A DNA stretch of 10,819 bases, taken from the NCBI GenBank assembly GCA_964342825.1, contig CAYFHO010000111.1, positions 1 through 10,819 of the forward strand, written 5' to 3'. Positions 1-7,939 of this stretch are shown piece by piece. Position numbers and translations under genes: made by a program. Positions within the stretch are counted from its first letter, which is position 1. Each line of letters begins with the position of its first letter. Origin of the DNA: AAA164-E04 sp964342825 (lineage in GTDB: Bacteria > Verrucomicrobiota > Verrucomicrobiia > Limisphaerales > AAA164-E04). The notes beneath the pieces were generated by a model. It was not told the DNA's origin and did no database searches. It saw nothing but the letters and a program-made list of their open reading frames with translations.

Positions 1-1411
1 TGGAGGTCAACGTAGATGCGACGACAGCACCTCTCACCTCCTTGACGCCGCGAATAGCAGCTTCTCGCATGGAATCTCCCTCTTCGCGACACCTATAAAT
101 GGATTCCAAAACCACAATTGAAGAGTCCACCAACATCCCTATCCCCATCGCCAATCCACCGAGTGACATGATATTCAACGAGACTCCAAGTATGTTCAGA
201 GGTGCAAAAGTCACGAAGATGCTGATTGGAATGCTCACGGCAATAATAGCGGTGGTCCGAAGATCGCGCAGAAAAACCAACAAAACAAAAATAGCGAGGA
301 AGCCACCCATGATCGCCGTGGATCTGACCTCCTTAATGCTGTTGTCGATAAAAATTGAGCGGTCCGCGACCACTTCAAGAATGACTCCTTCCTCCTTGAA
401 CAACCTGCCGGCAATCGTCTGACTTTGGCCACGCGAGGCACTTCCAACTGCCTGTTTGATCCGCTCCGCCACACTCACCATGTTGGAGTCGGCTTCTTTG
501 TAAACATCGATTTGTACACTCTCTCCACCATTCGTACGGGTCAACATTTCCCGATCTCGCTGGCCGTATACAACTTGAGCTATATCCTTCAGACGAATTT
601 CACGTCCCATCTGACGGTAAATGATGGTATCAGAAATTTCCTCCAGGTTCTCATATTCGTTGATGGTTCGAATCATATATTCCGTCTCACCTTCACGAAT
701 CCGCCCCCCAGCAGCATTGATATTTTCGGCCCCTAGTCGACTGATAACCTGGTTGATGGAAAGATTGACTCGCTGCAATTTGTCTGCGTCGACGAGAACA
801 TGGATTTCTTCCTCCAGACCACCCCGAACCCTTGCTGCCGCAACACCTTTGATCGGTTCCAATGCACGTTTGACCTGCAATTCACCAATACGTCGCAAGC
901 GCCGGGCTGAAGATGCATCGATTGAGGAACCTGACTGTTGACGAGAGGAAGCAAGTAGAGAGTTATCAACAGCAGACAAACTCAATTCCATCACTGGATC
1001 AAGAGATGGATCATAGTGTAACAAGAGGGGCTTTTCAGCTCCCCGAGGCAATCTGACGGTATCGAGTTTTTCCAGGGTATTCTGAATGGCGTCCACCATG
1101 GAAGTCCCCCACATGAACTCAAGCACCACATCACTGACACCGGCTCGACTGATGCTGCTGATTTCATTCAACCCACTGACAACCCCAAGTTGTTCTTCAA
1201 TCCTTCGGCTGACATCGTTTTCAACTTCTTCAGGTGCGGCTCCCGGATACTCCGTACGAACGGTGAGGGTGGGATAACTCATCTCGGGCATGAGTGTCAC
1301 AGGCAATCGCCCAAGGGAAAAATAACCGAAAACCACAGCAGCCACGAACACCATCAAAACGGCAACAGGCCGATCGGTGGTGAAATTGGACTGAGCAGGA
1401 CGAGGTTCCAT
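1..1411 (-). CDS. RND-family efflux pump permease subunit, N-terminal part (cut by window edge)
   Basis: This is the inner-membrane proton-driven pump of a tripartite efflux system (AcrB/MexB/SwrC-like, HAE type). It was translated by hand from an ATG on the minus strand; 470 codons are visible before the left edge, under half the usual length of about 1,000 to 1,050. Visible: a first membrane helix near residues 14-33; the family pattern GRLPVTLMPEM (34-44) then YPGAAPEEVE (55-64); a periplasmic porter region to about 360; and helices near 363-382, 386-407 and 415-437. The fourth helix carries LVDSSIVVLES (427-437), so the first proton-relay aspartate (D429, AcrB D407 position) is present and the neighbouring one is serine, as in many non-AcrB pumps, which often have Asn-Ser there. 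The start lies 14 bases after the adaptor's stop, implying one transcript. No Shine-Dalgarno is visible. Family is certain; substrate is unknown. Confidence 0.95.
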   Translation of the reverse strand, partial: MEPRPAQSNFTTDRPVAVLMVFVAAVVFGYFSLGRLPVTLMPEMSYPTLTVRTEYPGAAPEEVENDVSRRIEEQLGVVSGLNEISSISRAGVSDVVLEFMWGTSMVDAIQNTLEKLDTVRLPRGAEKPLLLHYDPSLDPVMELSLSAVDNSLLASSRQQSGSSIDASSARRLRRIGELQVKRALEPIKGVAAARVRGGLEEEIHVLVDADKLQRVNLSINQVISRLGAENINAAGGRIREGETEYMIRTINEYENLEEISDTIIYRQMGREIRLKDIAQVVYGQRDREMLTRTNGGESVQIDVYKEADSNMVSVAERIKQAVGSASRGQSQTIAGRLFKEEGVILEVVADRSIFIDNSIKEVRSTAIMGGFLAIFVLLVFLRDLRTTAIIAVSIPISIFVTFAPLNILGVSLNIMSLGGLAMGIGMLVDSSIVVLESIYRCREEGDSMREAAIRGVKEVRGAVVASTLTS

Positions 1412-1425
1412 AACAGCAAGATTGC

Positions 1426-2619
1426 TTAATTAGATTTCACCTGAGCAGCCGCCCCCTCTGCATTCTTGAGTGGCTTTTTGGGTTTAAGGGATTCATTAGC
1501 CGACGCATTGGAATCAGGTTTAGGTTCACTGACTTCTCTTACCGCAGCACCGTCCTTCAAAGCGCCGTGCCCAGCCACTACTATCAAATCTCCTTCAATA
1601 AACCCTTCTTTGGGTTCGAGGAAATCTTTGTCCACATTCAGAGGTTCTACCAACTGCCTTTGAGCGCGAAGTTGTCCCTCTTCATCCGTATAGGTTTTGA
1701 AGGCAAATGTTTGATCAACAGAGTAAGTAATGGCGCGCTTGGGAATCAGTAATGCGTTTTGCTTTTCCTGCAGGATTAATTCAACGTTGACCCACATCCC
1801 CGGCGACAAGGCACCCAGCTCGTCCAATCCGACAACAACCTTAACCGTGCCCGCGTCTGCATCAACTATCGGAGAAATGCGCTTCACGAATCCGTCAAAA
1901 ACCTTATCTCCCAAAGTGCCCGAAAAAAGCCTGGCTTTCATCCCCTTCCTAAGTTTGGGAAGATACTGCTCCGGCACATGAATCACAGCCACGGTAGAAT
2001 CCAGGTCAATGATTTCAAAAATAGGGGTTCCGGTGGTGACCTTGTCTCCGACTTTCACCGTTCGACTTGTAATCGTACCCTTGATGGGGGCACGAACTTC
2101 AGTGAATTCCAATTGCCTTCTGGCTTCTTCTTCAACCAATTTGGCCTGATCGTATGCGAACTTTGCATTCACAAAATCGGATTCGCTGATGAGGCTTTGA
2201 GTGTAAAGCTGGTCAACACGCTCATATTCGATACGTGCCTTGTTGAGATCCGTATTCGCACGAGTATGAGCTGTCTTCTGGGCATCATTTTCCAGCCTTA
2301 ACAAGATCTGATCTTTTTCCACCAAATCACCTTCTTCAACCAACAGTTCAACGGCAGGGTTTTGGGTTCGAGCCAGAACGAGGACTTGTTCCTCTGCCTG
2401 CAGAGCTGCGGAACGCTCAAGAACTTCTTCAATGCTTCCACGCTGAACAGTTGCCAACTCGACCAAAACCGGTTTGCCGGCAGGACCTTTTTTAGGGGCA
2501 ATCTTCCCAGCTCCTTTACCAGACTTGCCTGTCGATTCACCAGTGTCACACCCTGTGAAAAACAGAAAAAGACCCAAGCAAAAAAGTATTTGAATGGATT
2601 TAATTATTTTCAATCTCAT
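1426..2619 (-). CDS. RND efflux periplasmic adaptor subunit (membrane fusion lipoprotein, HlyD/AcrA family)
   Basis: This is the periplasmic adaptor that links an RND pump to an outer-membrane channel. The 397 residues match the family's usual length. It begins with a lipoprotein signal, basic MRLKIIK then a hydrophobic stretch ending in FTGC (C24); Asp follows the cysteine, the pattern that in E. coli keeps lipoproteins in the inner membrane and that AcrA also has. Then come the first lipoyl half (about 75-110), a coiled-coil hairpin (about 112-170), the second lipoyl half with VRAPIKGTITSR (175-186), a beta-barrel (about 206-285), a membrane-proximal domain (about 288-362) and a hydrophilic Pro/Lys/Ala-rich tail (about 364-397). 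It is the first gene of the operon with the pump. The ATG was chosen because it puts the signal peptide at the extreme N-terminus; another ATG 13 bases upstream is out of frame. No clear Shine-Dalgarno is seen. Confidence 0.95.
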   Translation of the reverse strand: MRLKIIKSIQILFCLGLFLFFTGCDTGESTGKSGKGAGKIAPKKGPAGKPVLVELATVQRGSIEEVLERSAALQAEEQVLVLARTQNPAVELLVEEGDLVEKDQILLRLENDAQKTAHTRANTDLNKARIEYERVDQLYTQSLISESDFVNAKFAYDQAKLVEEEARRQLEFTEVRAPIKGTITSRTVKVGDKVTTGTPIFEIIDLDSTVAVIHVPEQYLPKLRKGMKARLFSGTLGDKVFDGFVKRISPIVDADAGTVKVVVGLDELGALSPGMWVNVELILQEKQNALLIPKRAITYSVDQTFAFKTYTDEEGQLRAQRQLVEPLNVDKDFLEPKEGFIEGDLIVVAGHGALKDGAAVREVSEPKPDSNASANESLKPKKPLKNAEGAAAQVKSN

Positions 2620-2793
2620 TATCGGTCGTCATTGATTGCACACATTCGATCTGCATTCCAAGAATCTTTATATAACGCCTAACTTGTCCATGAAATAAGG
2701 AAAAGTGCGTAAAAACTCCAGTTCATGAAAAGTTTGTGAATGATTGTGCCATTCGGCAAGTTTTCTTAAGCTGATTGGATCTATTGAGGCAAC
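2620..2793. promoter_or_regulatory. Divergent intergenic region between efflux operon and glycosyltransferase gene
   Basis: These 174 bases separate two divergent starts and must contain both promoters. An AT-rich box at about 2667-2675 (tttatataa) could be a -10 element on either strand, but no -35 element at standard spacing is convincing. A short direct repeat, CATTC at 2646 and again at 2657 region, and a 5-base inverted repeat GAATG-N7-CATTC (2738-2754) are present, both short enough to be chance. No open reading frame here looks real. Confidence 0.3.
2786..2789 (+). promoter_or_regulatory. Shine-Dalgarno GAGG of the glycosyltransferase gene
   Basis: GAGG ends four bases before the ATG at 2794. 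It is the only recognisable Shine-Dalgarno sequence before any start in the window. An in-frame TGA at 2785-2787 overlaps it and rules out any start further upstream. Confidence 0.5.
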
Positions 2794-3783
2794 ATGCATT
2801 TTTTTCCTGAGGGCATTTACATTTTGAGTTGGCTGGGGGCAATGTTCGCCACCTGGTTGGCTGCTCGTCTATGGATTCCCTGGTGCCTTCAACACAACTG
2901 GATGGATCAACCTGGGCCGCGCAAAATCCATCATCAGCCCATCGCACTGGCGGGGGGACTCGCTATCGGCACTTCATTGTTCACTGTATTTTTGGGAGCC
3001 TGTGTTGTTGTGTTTTCCAACACCCTGCCTGGTGAAGCCCTTTCCAGTCTTGATTATGGATTTCGAAAACGAGGATTGCAATTGATCGGGCTTACTGGAG
3101 GCATGCTGATCATGCTGGGTATTGGATTATGGGATGATAAGCATCTGCCAAAACCTGGTCCAAAATTTCTTGCCCAGTCACTGGCGGCACTCCTTGTAGC
3201 AGCCTGTGGAATAAGGATCACCTTATTTGTTGAAAACCCGTTATTCAGTTATTTTATTACCTGGTTTTGGATTCTATTGGTGGTCAACGCCTGCAACTTT
3301 GTCGACAATATGAACGGGCTGTGCTCTGGGCTGGCAACCATCAGTGCCTTCTATTTTGGCATTCATTCCGCAATGCAAACTCACTACCTGGTTGCAAGCT
3401 TAGCCTTCACCATAGGCGGGGCATTGTTCGGATTCCTGCCTTACAACTTCCCCAAGGCAAAATCCTTCTTAGGTGATTCGGGGAGTCATTTGACGGGCTT
3501 TTTGTTGGCGGTGCTATCAATCCTCCCTCACTTCTACAACGAAACTCAGCCGAATCGCATGGCTGTCCTTAGCCCAATCCCTATCCTGGGTGTTTTCCTG
3601 CTGGATTTCACTTGGGTCGTTTTATTCCGATTAAAAATCAGACAGCCGATATATCAGGGTGATAACAATCATTTGTCTCATAAATTAGTCCAAAACGGAA
3701 TGAGCCAGAGGCGCGCCGTAGCTGTCCTCTGGCTCATACAAATTTTGTTGGGATTTTTATCCCTGGGATTTGTCAGGCCATGA
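2794..3783 (+). CDS. Undecaprenyl-phosphate sugar-1-phosphate transferase, WecA/TagO/MraY-like (glycosyltransferase family 4)
   Basis: An integral membrane enzyme that moves a sugar-1-phosphate, in this family usually GlcNAc-1-P from UDP-GlcNAc, to undecaprenyl phosphate, the first step of many surface glycans. It has 329 residues with about ten hydrophobic segments, normal for the family. Motifs in order: DQPGPRKIHH (38-47) followed by GG (54-55); GLWDDKHLPKPGPKFLAQ (111-128) with the Mg-binding pair D114-D115; NACNFVDNMNGL (165-176); FLGDSGS (225-231) with D228; and HLSHKL (293-298), the HxxHR/K motif. The second acid of the third motif, Asp in most relatives (VDGIDGL in WecA), is Asn (N174) here. 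The start is fixed by an in-frame stop just upstream and a GAGG site. No other glycan gene is nearby, so the pathway is unknown. Its end overlaps the convergent DUF1501 gene by 11 bases. Confidence 0.9.
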   Translation: MHFFPEGIYILSWLGAMFATWLAARLWIPWCLQHNWMDQPGPRKIHHQPIALAGGLAIGTSLFTVFLGACVVVFSNTLPGEALSSLDYGFRKRGLQLIGLTGGMLIMLGIGLWDDKHLPKPGPKFLAQSLAALLVAACGIRITLFVENPLFSYFITWFWILLVVNACNFVDNMNGLCSGLATISAFYFGIHSAMQTHYLVASLAFTIGGALFGFLPYNFPKAKSFLGDSGSHLTGFLLAVLSILPHFYNETQPNRMAVLSPIPILGVFLLDFTWVVLFRLKIRQPIYQGDNNHLSHKLVQNGMSQRRAVAVLWLIQILLGFLSLGFVRP

Positions 3784-5257
3784 TTTGATGAATGGGCTCT
3801 GCCCCTTCTACTCCGACAAGTCGCTGATCCAGCCCACCATAAAAGTAAGTGAGATCCATGGGATTCAATCCCATCAGATTCAACACAGTGGAATGGAGAT
3901 GTTTCACATGAAATCGATTGGTAACAGCACGACTACCCAGTTCATCGGTCTCCCCAACACTCACTCCCCCCTTGATACCTCCACCAGCCATCCACATGGT
4001 AAATCCATATGCATTATGATCTCTACCAGTGCCCTCTGCATATTCCGCGGTAGGTTGACGACCAAATTCACCTCCCCATATCACCAGGGTTTCATCCAGC
4101 ATTCCTCTCTGCTTTAGATCTTTGAGTAAACCGGCGATTGGTTTGTCAGTATTGCCAGCATGCCAATCGTGATTCTTTTTCAAATCACCATGAGCATCCC
4201 AATTTTGATCATTATGCGCTCCTCCTGAATAGATTTGTATAAAGCGCACACCACGCTCAACAAGCCGTCGGGCAAGGAGACATTTCTTGCCGAAATCCTC
4301 CGTCCTATCATGATCGATTCCATACATGTTTTTGACATGTTCGGGTTCCCCGTCCACATCGACCGCCTCTGGCGCGGAAGACTGCATTTTATAAGCCAAC
4401 TCGTAACTGGCAATGCGAGCGGCTAGGTTGCTGTTGTCGATTCGATCTGAAAGGTGACCATGATTAAAATGGCTCAAATGCTTCAAGAGAACCTGTTGCT
4501 CATTGGCGCTCATGTTTCTGGCATTCTTTAGGTCGAGAATGGGCGTCCCTTTTGGCCGGAATACGGTACCTTGATAAGAAGCCGGCATGTAGCCACTGGT
4601 CCAATTCTTGGCACCACTGATTGGACCTCCCGATTGATCGAGCATCACGACATACCCTGGTAAGTTCTGATTGACCGTCCCGAGGCCGTAATTGACCCAA
4701 GATCCCATAGATGGCCGACCGCTTAAAATCTGCCCACTGTTCATCATCAACATGGCGGAACCATGAATAGGTGAATCGGCGGTCATGGAATGAATGAATG
4801 CTATATCGTCTACGTGCTCGGCAACGTTGGGAAACAACTCTGATACCCATTTTCCACTTTGCCCATATTGCTTGAATCCCCACTTCGGCCCAACCACTCG
4901 CCCCTGATTCTTATGGCCTCCACGCCCAAAGGTCTTTACCTCGATGGTCTTGCCATCAAGCGGGTAAAGTTTGGGTTTGTAATCGAAGGTGTCTACATGG
5001 GATGGACCTCCATACATGAACAGAAAAATGACGTGCTTGGCTTTGGGGAAGAAATGAGGAGCCTTGGGCATCATGGGACTCTTCCATTCAGTCTGCCCAT
5101 CTGCAGCAACGGTCTGTTGAGAAAGAAAACCATCTTTCGCCAACATACCGGTGAGAGCCAGCGACGTAAAACCACCCCCAATGTTGTGCAGGAATTCTCT
5201 ACGAGTTCGACGGCAGAATCCGCCACCGGGTTTGGATGGATAAGGTGAACTTTTCAT
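3773..5257 (-). CDS. DUF1501 family Tat-exported protein (alkaline phosphatase/sulfatase-like fold)
   Basis: Exported protein of unknown activity, abundant in Planctomycetota and Verrucomicrobiota; 494 residues, usual length. The N-terminus has a twin-arginine signal, TRREFLH (18-24), followed by a hydrophobic stretch with LALTGMLA, so it probably crosses the membrane folded, perhaps with metal bound. Family motifs: LFMYGGPSHVDTFDYKP (79-95), TADSPIHGSAM (159-169), VRFIQIYSGG (337-346), WDAH (353-356), TLVIWGGEFGR (390-400) and GRDHNAYG (411-418). The last two sit where alkaline-phosphatase-superfamily enzymes carry a metal-binding Asp-His pair; a metal-site role here is inference. The ATG at 5257 was chosen over an in-frame TTG at 5269 because neither has a Shine-Dalgarno and the ATG still leaves a complete Tat signal. 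It follows the DUF1553 gene by 34 bases, the usual partner and order. It could be a hydrolase or an accessory protein. Confidence 0.93.
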   Translation of the reverse strand: MKSSPYPSKPGGGFCRRTRREFLHNIGGGFTSLALTGMLAKDGFLSQQTVAADGQTEWKSPMMPKAPHFFPKAKHVIFLFMYGGPSHVDTFDYKPKLYPLDGKTIEVKTFGRGGHKNQGRVVGPKWGFKQYGQSGKWVSELFPNVAEHVDDIAFIHSMTADSPIHGSAMLMMNSGQILSGRPSMGSWVNYGLGTVNQNLPGYVVMLDQSGGPISGAKNWTSGYMPASYQGTVFRPKGTPILDLKNARNMSANEQQVLLKHLSHFNHGHLSDRIDNSNLAARIASYELAYKMQSSAPEAVDVDGEPEHVKNMYGIDHDRTEDFGKKCLLARRLVERGVRFIQIYSGGAHNDQNWDAHGDLKKNHDWHAGNTDKPIAGLLKDLKQRGMLDETLVIWGGEFGRQPTAEYAEGTGRDHNAYGFTMWMAGGGIKGGVSVGETDELGSRAVTNRFHVKHLHSTVLNLMGLNPMDLTYFYGGLDQRLVGVEGAEPIHQIMA

Positions 5258-5291
5258 GTGTGGTATCAATAAGATGCTTCAAAAAGCCGGG

Positions 5292-7811
5292 TTAATCAAG
5301 ATAGACGAATTCATTCATGTTCAGGACCAAAAGGCAAAATCTTTGCATTGCCTGGTCCTCATTGAGCTGCAGCTGTTTTTTTAATTCCTGGATCATTTGA
5401 AATCCCTGCTCCACCTCTGAGGTAGTAGGTTTTCTAGAGGTAGCAAGATGAAGCGCCTTTTTTATCCTTTCCCTGGTCGAATTCTCTTCTTCTTTGAGTC
5501 GATTGGCAAAGGCCTCGGCCTGATCATTCAGAAATTCACTGTTCAGCATCGTCAAAGCCTGAGTAGGAACGGTCGTTGCAAATCGCACCGCACAGGCGGA
5601 ATCCGTGTCAGCCATGTCAAAGGTCTTCAAAAGCGGTTCGTGCAAGGATCGTTTGATGTAAACATAAACGCTGCGCCGGTTCTGCTGATCTTCAGGAGAG
5701 TGTCCCCAGGCAGCATGCGGACGTGAAGCGGTGGCAAGTATGACTTCAGGCACTGGGGTGTAAATACTAGGTCCACCCATTTCAAGGTTCAGTTTACCTG
5801 TCAGATTCAGGATGGAGTCACGAATTTCTTCGGCTGTTAAACGCCGCATATCAAACCGCCAAAACAAATTATTTTCAGGATCCACAGCCAAGGCATCCTC
5901 CCTGCCACGAGAGGACATCTGATAAGCCTGAGACATCATGATCTGCTTGTGTAATTTTTTAAGACTCCAGCCCTGCTCCATGAAGTAAGATGCCAGCCAA
6001 TCGAGCAACAGCGGATGGGTTGGCTTTTCACCATTTTGACCAAAATTACTGGGTGTCCGACAAATGCCTCGCCCAAAATGAAATTGCCATACCCGATTAG
6101 CCATCACTCGAGCCGTCAATGGATTATCCTTTCGAGTCAACCACTCGGCTAAAACCTTGCGACGACCACTTGTAGTAGCACCTTGTTCGGGCACCGGAAT
6201 CTCCGGATCAGGAAATCCCAGGACTTGAGGAAAACCGGGGCGAACTTCTGCCCCCTTTGAATGAGCGTTCCCTCGCAGCAATACGTGTGTTGTAGGAGCC
6301 ACCGGGCCGTTTTCCTTCATGGAAAGGGCTTGAGCCAGCTGAGGTAGTTTCTGTTTTCGCAGCTCTTTCAGCTCCTCCTGAATGGCCAGGTAATCTTCCA
6401 ACTGCTCTTTGTTCAGGACCTTGTTTCTTTTCTCGGCAATCAATGTGCGACGAGTGCGATTGTCTTTGGCATCTTCCTGTTCAGGATTTGAGAAAGTTGC
6501 TGTGATCCGTTTTTCATAATCATCAACTTGCTCTTGAAGAGTCTTGATTTGTTGGTCCAAGGCCTTCTTGAGTTGGTCGTGCCTTTGAATCTCTTCCTCA
6601 GAAGCAATGATGGTGGTGGTGTTAAGTGAGTAAGGTGATTTCTTGAACTTGCCTTCCCTGATGTTGTTGTAGGTATTACCAAAGAAAGCCAGCAAACGAT
6701 AGTAGTCCTCATGCGGCATGGGATCAATTTTGTGCTCATGGCAACGAGCACACCCAACCGTTAATCCCATAAAGGCCTGACCTGTGGTCGATAAGACATC
6801 ATCCAATCCATCGAAGAATGCCTGATCCGCATCGACCGGTTCGTCGTCCCATATACCAAGGCGTTGGAAACCGGTAGCTATGATGGAATCAACCGTTGCG
6901 TCTTCAATCTCGTCACCGGCGATCTGCTCTACGACAAACCGATCATAAGGCTTGTCCTCATTAAAACTCCTGATGACGTAATCACGATAACGCCAGGCTT
7001 CAGGTTTGGGGTTGTCTCGTTCATAACCGTTGGTTTCCGCATAACGGACCAGATCGAGCCAATGACGCCCCCACTTTTCGCCGTAATGCTGAGAGGCAAG
7101 AAGATGATCAATCACCTTCTCGTATGCTTTTGCCGAGTGATCACTTTCAAAAGCAGCAACATCTTCAGGTGAAGGGGGTAGCCCGGTGAGGTCATAGTAG
7201 GCTCTTCGAATCCATTCCTGCCGGGAAGCCTTTGGGTTGGGTGTCAGGTTATTCTTTTTCAGTCGATCGAAAATGAAGGCATCGATTGGGTTTTTGTTCC
7301 AATGTGACGAATCCACTTCGGGCACCTGCGGGGCTTCGATAGGGCGAAAGGCCCACCAATTGCGGGTATTTTCGTTGATGGAGTTATCGTAGAATTGACT
7401 ATGCGATTGAATCTCCTCCAAGGCATGCTTAACAGCCTCTTGGTCAAATGGAAGCCCATTATTGACCCATTGGGTCAGGGCTTCGATGGACGCAGGTGAA
7501 AGCTTTCCTTTCTCAGGCGGCATTTCATGATCGGAATCCTTGTAGGACACCATGGCCAAAAGGTAACTTTCTTCCGGGCTCTCCAAATCTACAGTAGCAC
7601 CGGAATCACCGCCTGCCAGAATAGCATCTCGAGAGGTCAAATCCAGCCCCCCTTTGCTCTTGCCCTCAGCTCCGTGACACTTGAAACAATGTTCATTCAG
7701 GATCGGAAGAACTGATTCTGAAAAGTGCGTGGAATTTGATTCGTCTGACCACGCATTGAAACCAGAGAAAAGAGCCCCGATGAGCAGGAACTGATTCTTC
7801 AAGCGATACAT
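5292..7811 (-). CDS. PSCyt1 / DUF1549 / DUF1553 planctomycete-type cytochrome c domain protein
   Basis: Large secreted protein of the planctomycete cytochrome family; biochemical role not established. From the preferred ATG at 7811 it has 839 residues and a compact Sec signal (YRLKNQ, hydrophobic FLLIGALFSGF, cleavage near AWS-DE). Domains: PSCyt1 at about 30-125, with heme motif CFKCH (42-46) and likely distal methionine in HEMPP (about 97); DUF1549 at about 150-380, ending in a second motif CARCH (354-358); a charged helical, probably coiled-coil stretch at about 405-495; and DUF1553 at about 550-810, with NRVWQFHFGRGI (572-583) and TPSNFG (586-591). The DUF1501 gene follows 34 bases downstream, so the two are probably co-transcribed. 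Unfolded Sec export suits periplasmic heme attachment. The frame stays open to a TTG at 7889 preceded by a purine-rich AGGAAAGGGGGG; that start would add 26 residues before the signal peptide and is less likely. An ATG at 7853 is also possible. Confidence 0.93.
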   Translation of the reverse strand: MYRLKNQFLLIGALFSGFNAWSDESNSTHFSESVLPILNEHCFKCHGAEGKSKGGLDLTSRDAILAGGDSGATVDLESPEESYLLAMVSYKDSDHEMPPEKGKLSPASIEALTQWVNNGLPFDQEAVKHALEEIQSHSQFYDNSINENTRNWWAFRPIEAPQVPEVDSSHWNKNPIDAFIFDRLKKNNLTPNPKASRQEWIRRAYYDLTGLPPSPEDVAAFESDHSAKAYEKVIDHLLASQHYGEKWGRHWLDLVRYAETNGYERDNPKPEAWRYRDYVIRSFNEDKPYDRFVVEQIAGDEIEDATVDSIIATGFQRLGIWDDEPVDADQAFFDGLDDVLSTTGQAFMGLTVGCARCHEHKIDPMPHEDYYRLLAFFGNTYNNIREGKFKKSPYSLNTTTIIASEEEIQRHDQLKKALDQQIKTLQEQVDDYEKRITATFSNPEQEDAKDNRTRRTLIAEKRNKVLNKEQLEDYLAIQEELKELRKQKLPQLAQALSMKENGPVAPTTHVLLRGNAHSKGAEVRPGFPQVLGFPDPEIPVPEQGATTSGRRKVLAEWLTRKDNPLTARVMANRVWQFHFGRGICRTPSNFGQNGEKPTHPLLLDWLASYFMEQGWSLKKLHKQIMMSQAYQMSSRGREDALAVDPENNLFWRFDMRRLTAEEIRDSILNLTGKLNLEMGGPSIYTPVPEVILATASRPHAAWGHSPEDQQNRRSVYVYIKRSLHEPLLKTFDMADTDSACAVRFATTVPTQALTMLNSEFLNDQAEAFANRLKEEENSTRERIKKALHLATSRKPTTSEVEQGFQMIQELKKQLQLNEDQAMQRFCLLVLNMNEFVYLD

Positions 7812-7852
7812 GGTATTGACCGCAAGCCTGGGTCGTCTATTTCTTTGAAACA

Positions 7853-7889
7853 TTGAACTAAAATTACAGGACCCATAATAAAGGTTCAA
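7853..7889. promoter_or_regulatory. Concentric interrupted dyad in divergent spacer; candidate operator with overlapping promoters
   Basis: The pattern TTGAAC-N4-ATTA-N9-TAAT-N4-GTTCAA is perfectly concentric about base 7871; the central GGACC adds two more pairs, so 12 of 18 positions are complementary. It lies between the divergent starts of the DUF1553 operon (7811) and the DUF6807 gene (7940). On each strand TTGAAC resembles a -35 box, followed 15 bases later by CATAAT (plus, 7874-7879) or TGTAAT (minus, 7868-7863) resembling a -10 box. This spacing is shorter than the usual 16-18, so the promoter reading is tentative. If the TTG at 7889 is the true start of the DUF1553 gene, the dyad lies inside its coding region. 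Confidence 0.4.
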
Positions 7890-7939
7890 CCCCCCTTTCC
7901 TGCTTGAGAAAAAAATTTCGCATACGTATAAGCAAGTCC

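Noticed and set aside
235..474. Minus-strand open frame of 79 codons, and several plus-strand frames at 99-1429
   Set aside because: They run antisense to, or out of frame with, the RND pump coding sequence, whose translation shows continuous family motifs.
1415..1426. Perfect 12-base palindrome AGCAA-GA-TTGCT in the adaptor-pump gap
   Set aside because: Five-base arms with a two-base centre are common by chance and cannot form a stable RNA hairpin; it is noted only because it occupies the expected ribosome-binding position.
3750..3763. GGGAT-TTTT-ATCCC stem as a terminator for the DUF1501 transcript
   Set aside because: The stem is only five pairs and on the minus strand is followed by an A-rich, not T-rich, stretch; on the plus strand it lies within coding sequence.
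3794..3804. GGGC-TCT-GCCC hairpin just past the glycosyltransferase stop
   Set aside because: Four pairs, no T run after it, and it is part of the DUF1501 coding sequence; not a convincing terminator.
4500..4883. 127-codon minus-strand frame inside the DUF1501 gene
   Set aside because: It is an out-of-frame shadow on the same strand; the main frame carries all family motifs.
4859..5248. 129-codon plus-strand open frame
   Set aside because: It is antisense to the DUF1501 gene, shows no recognisable domain, and has no start signal; it is a shadow of that gene.
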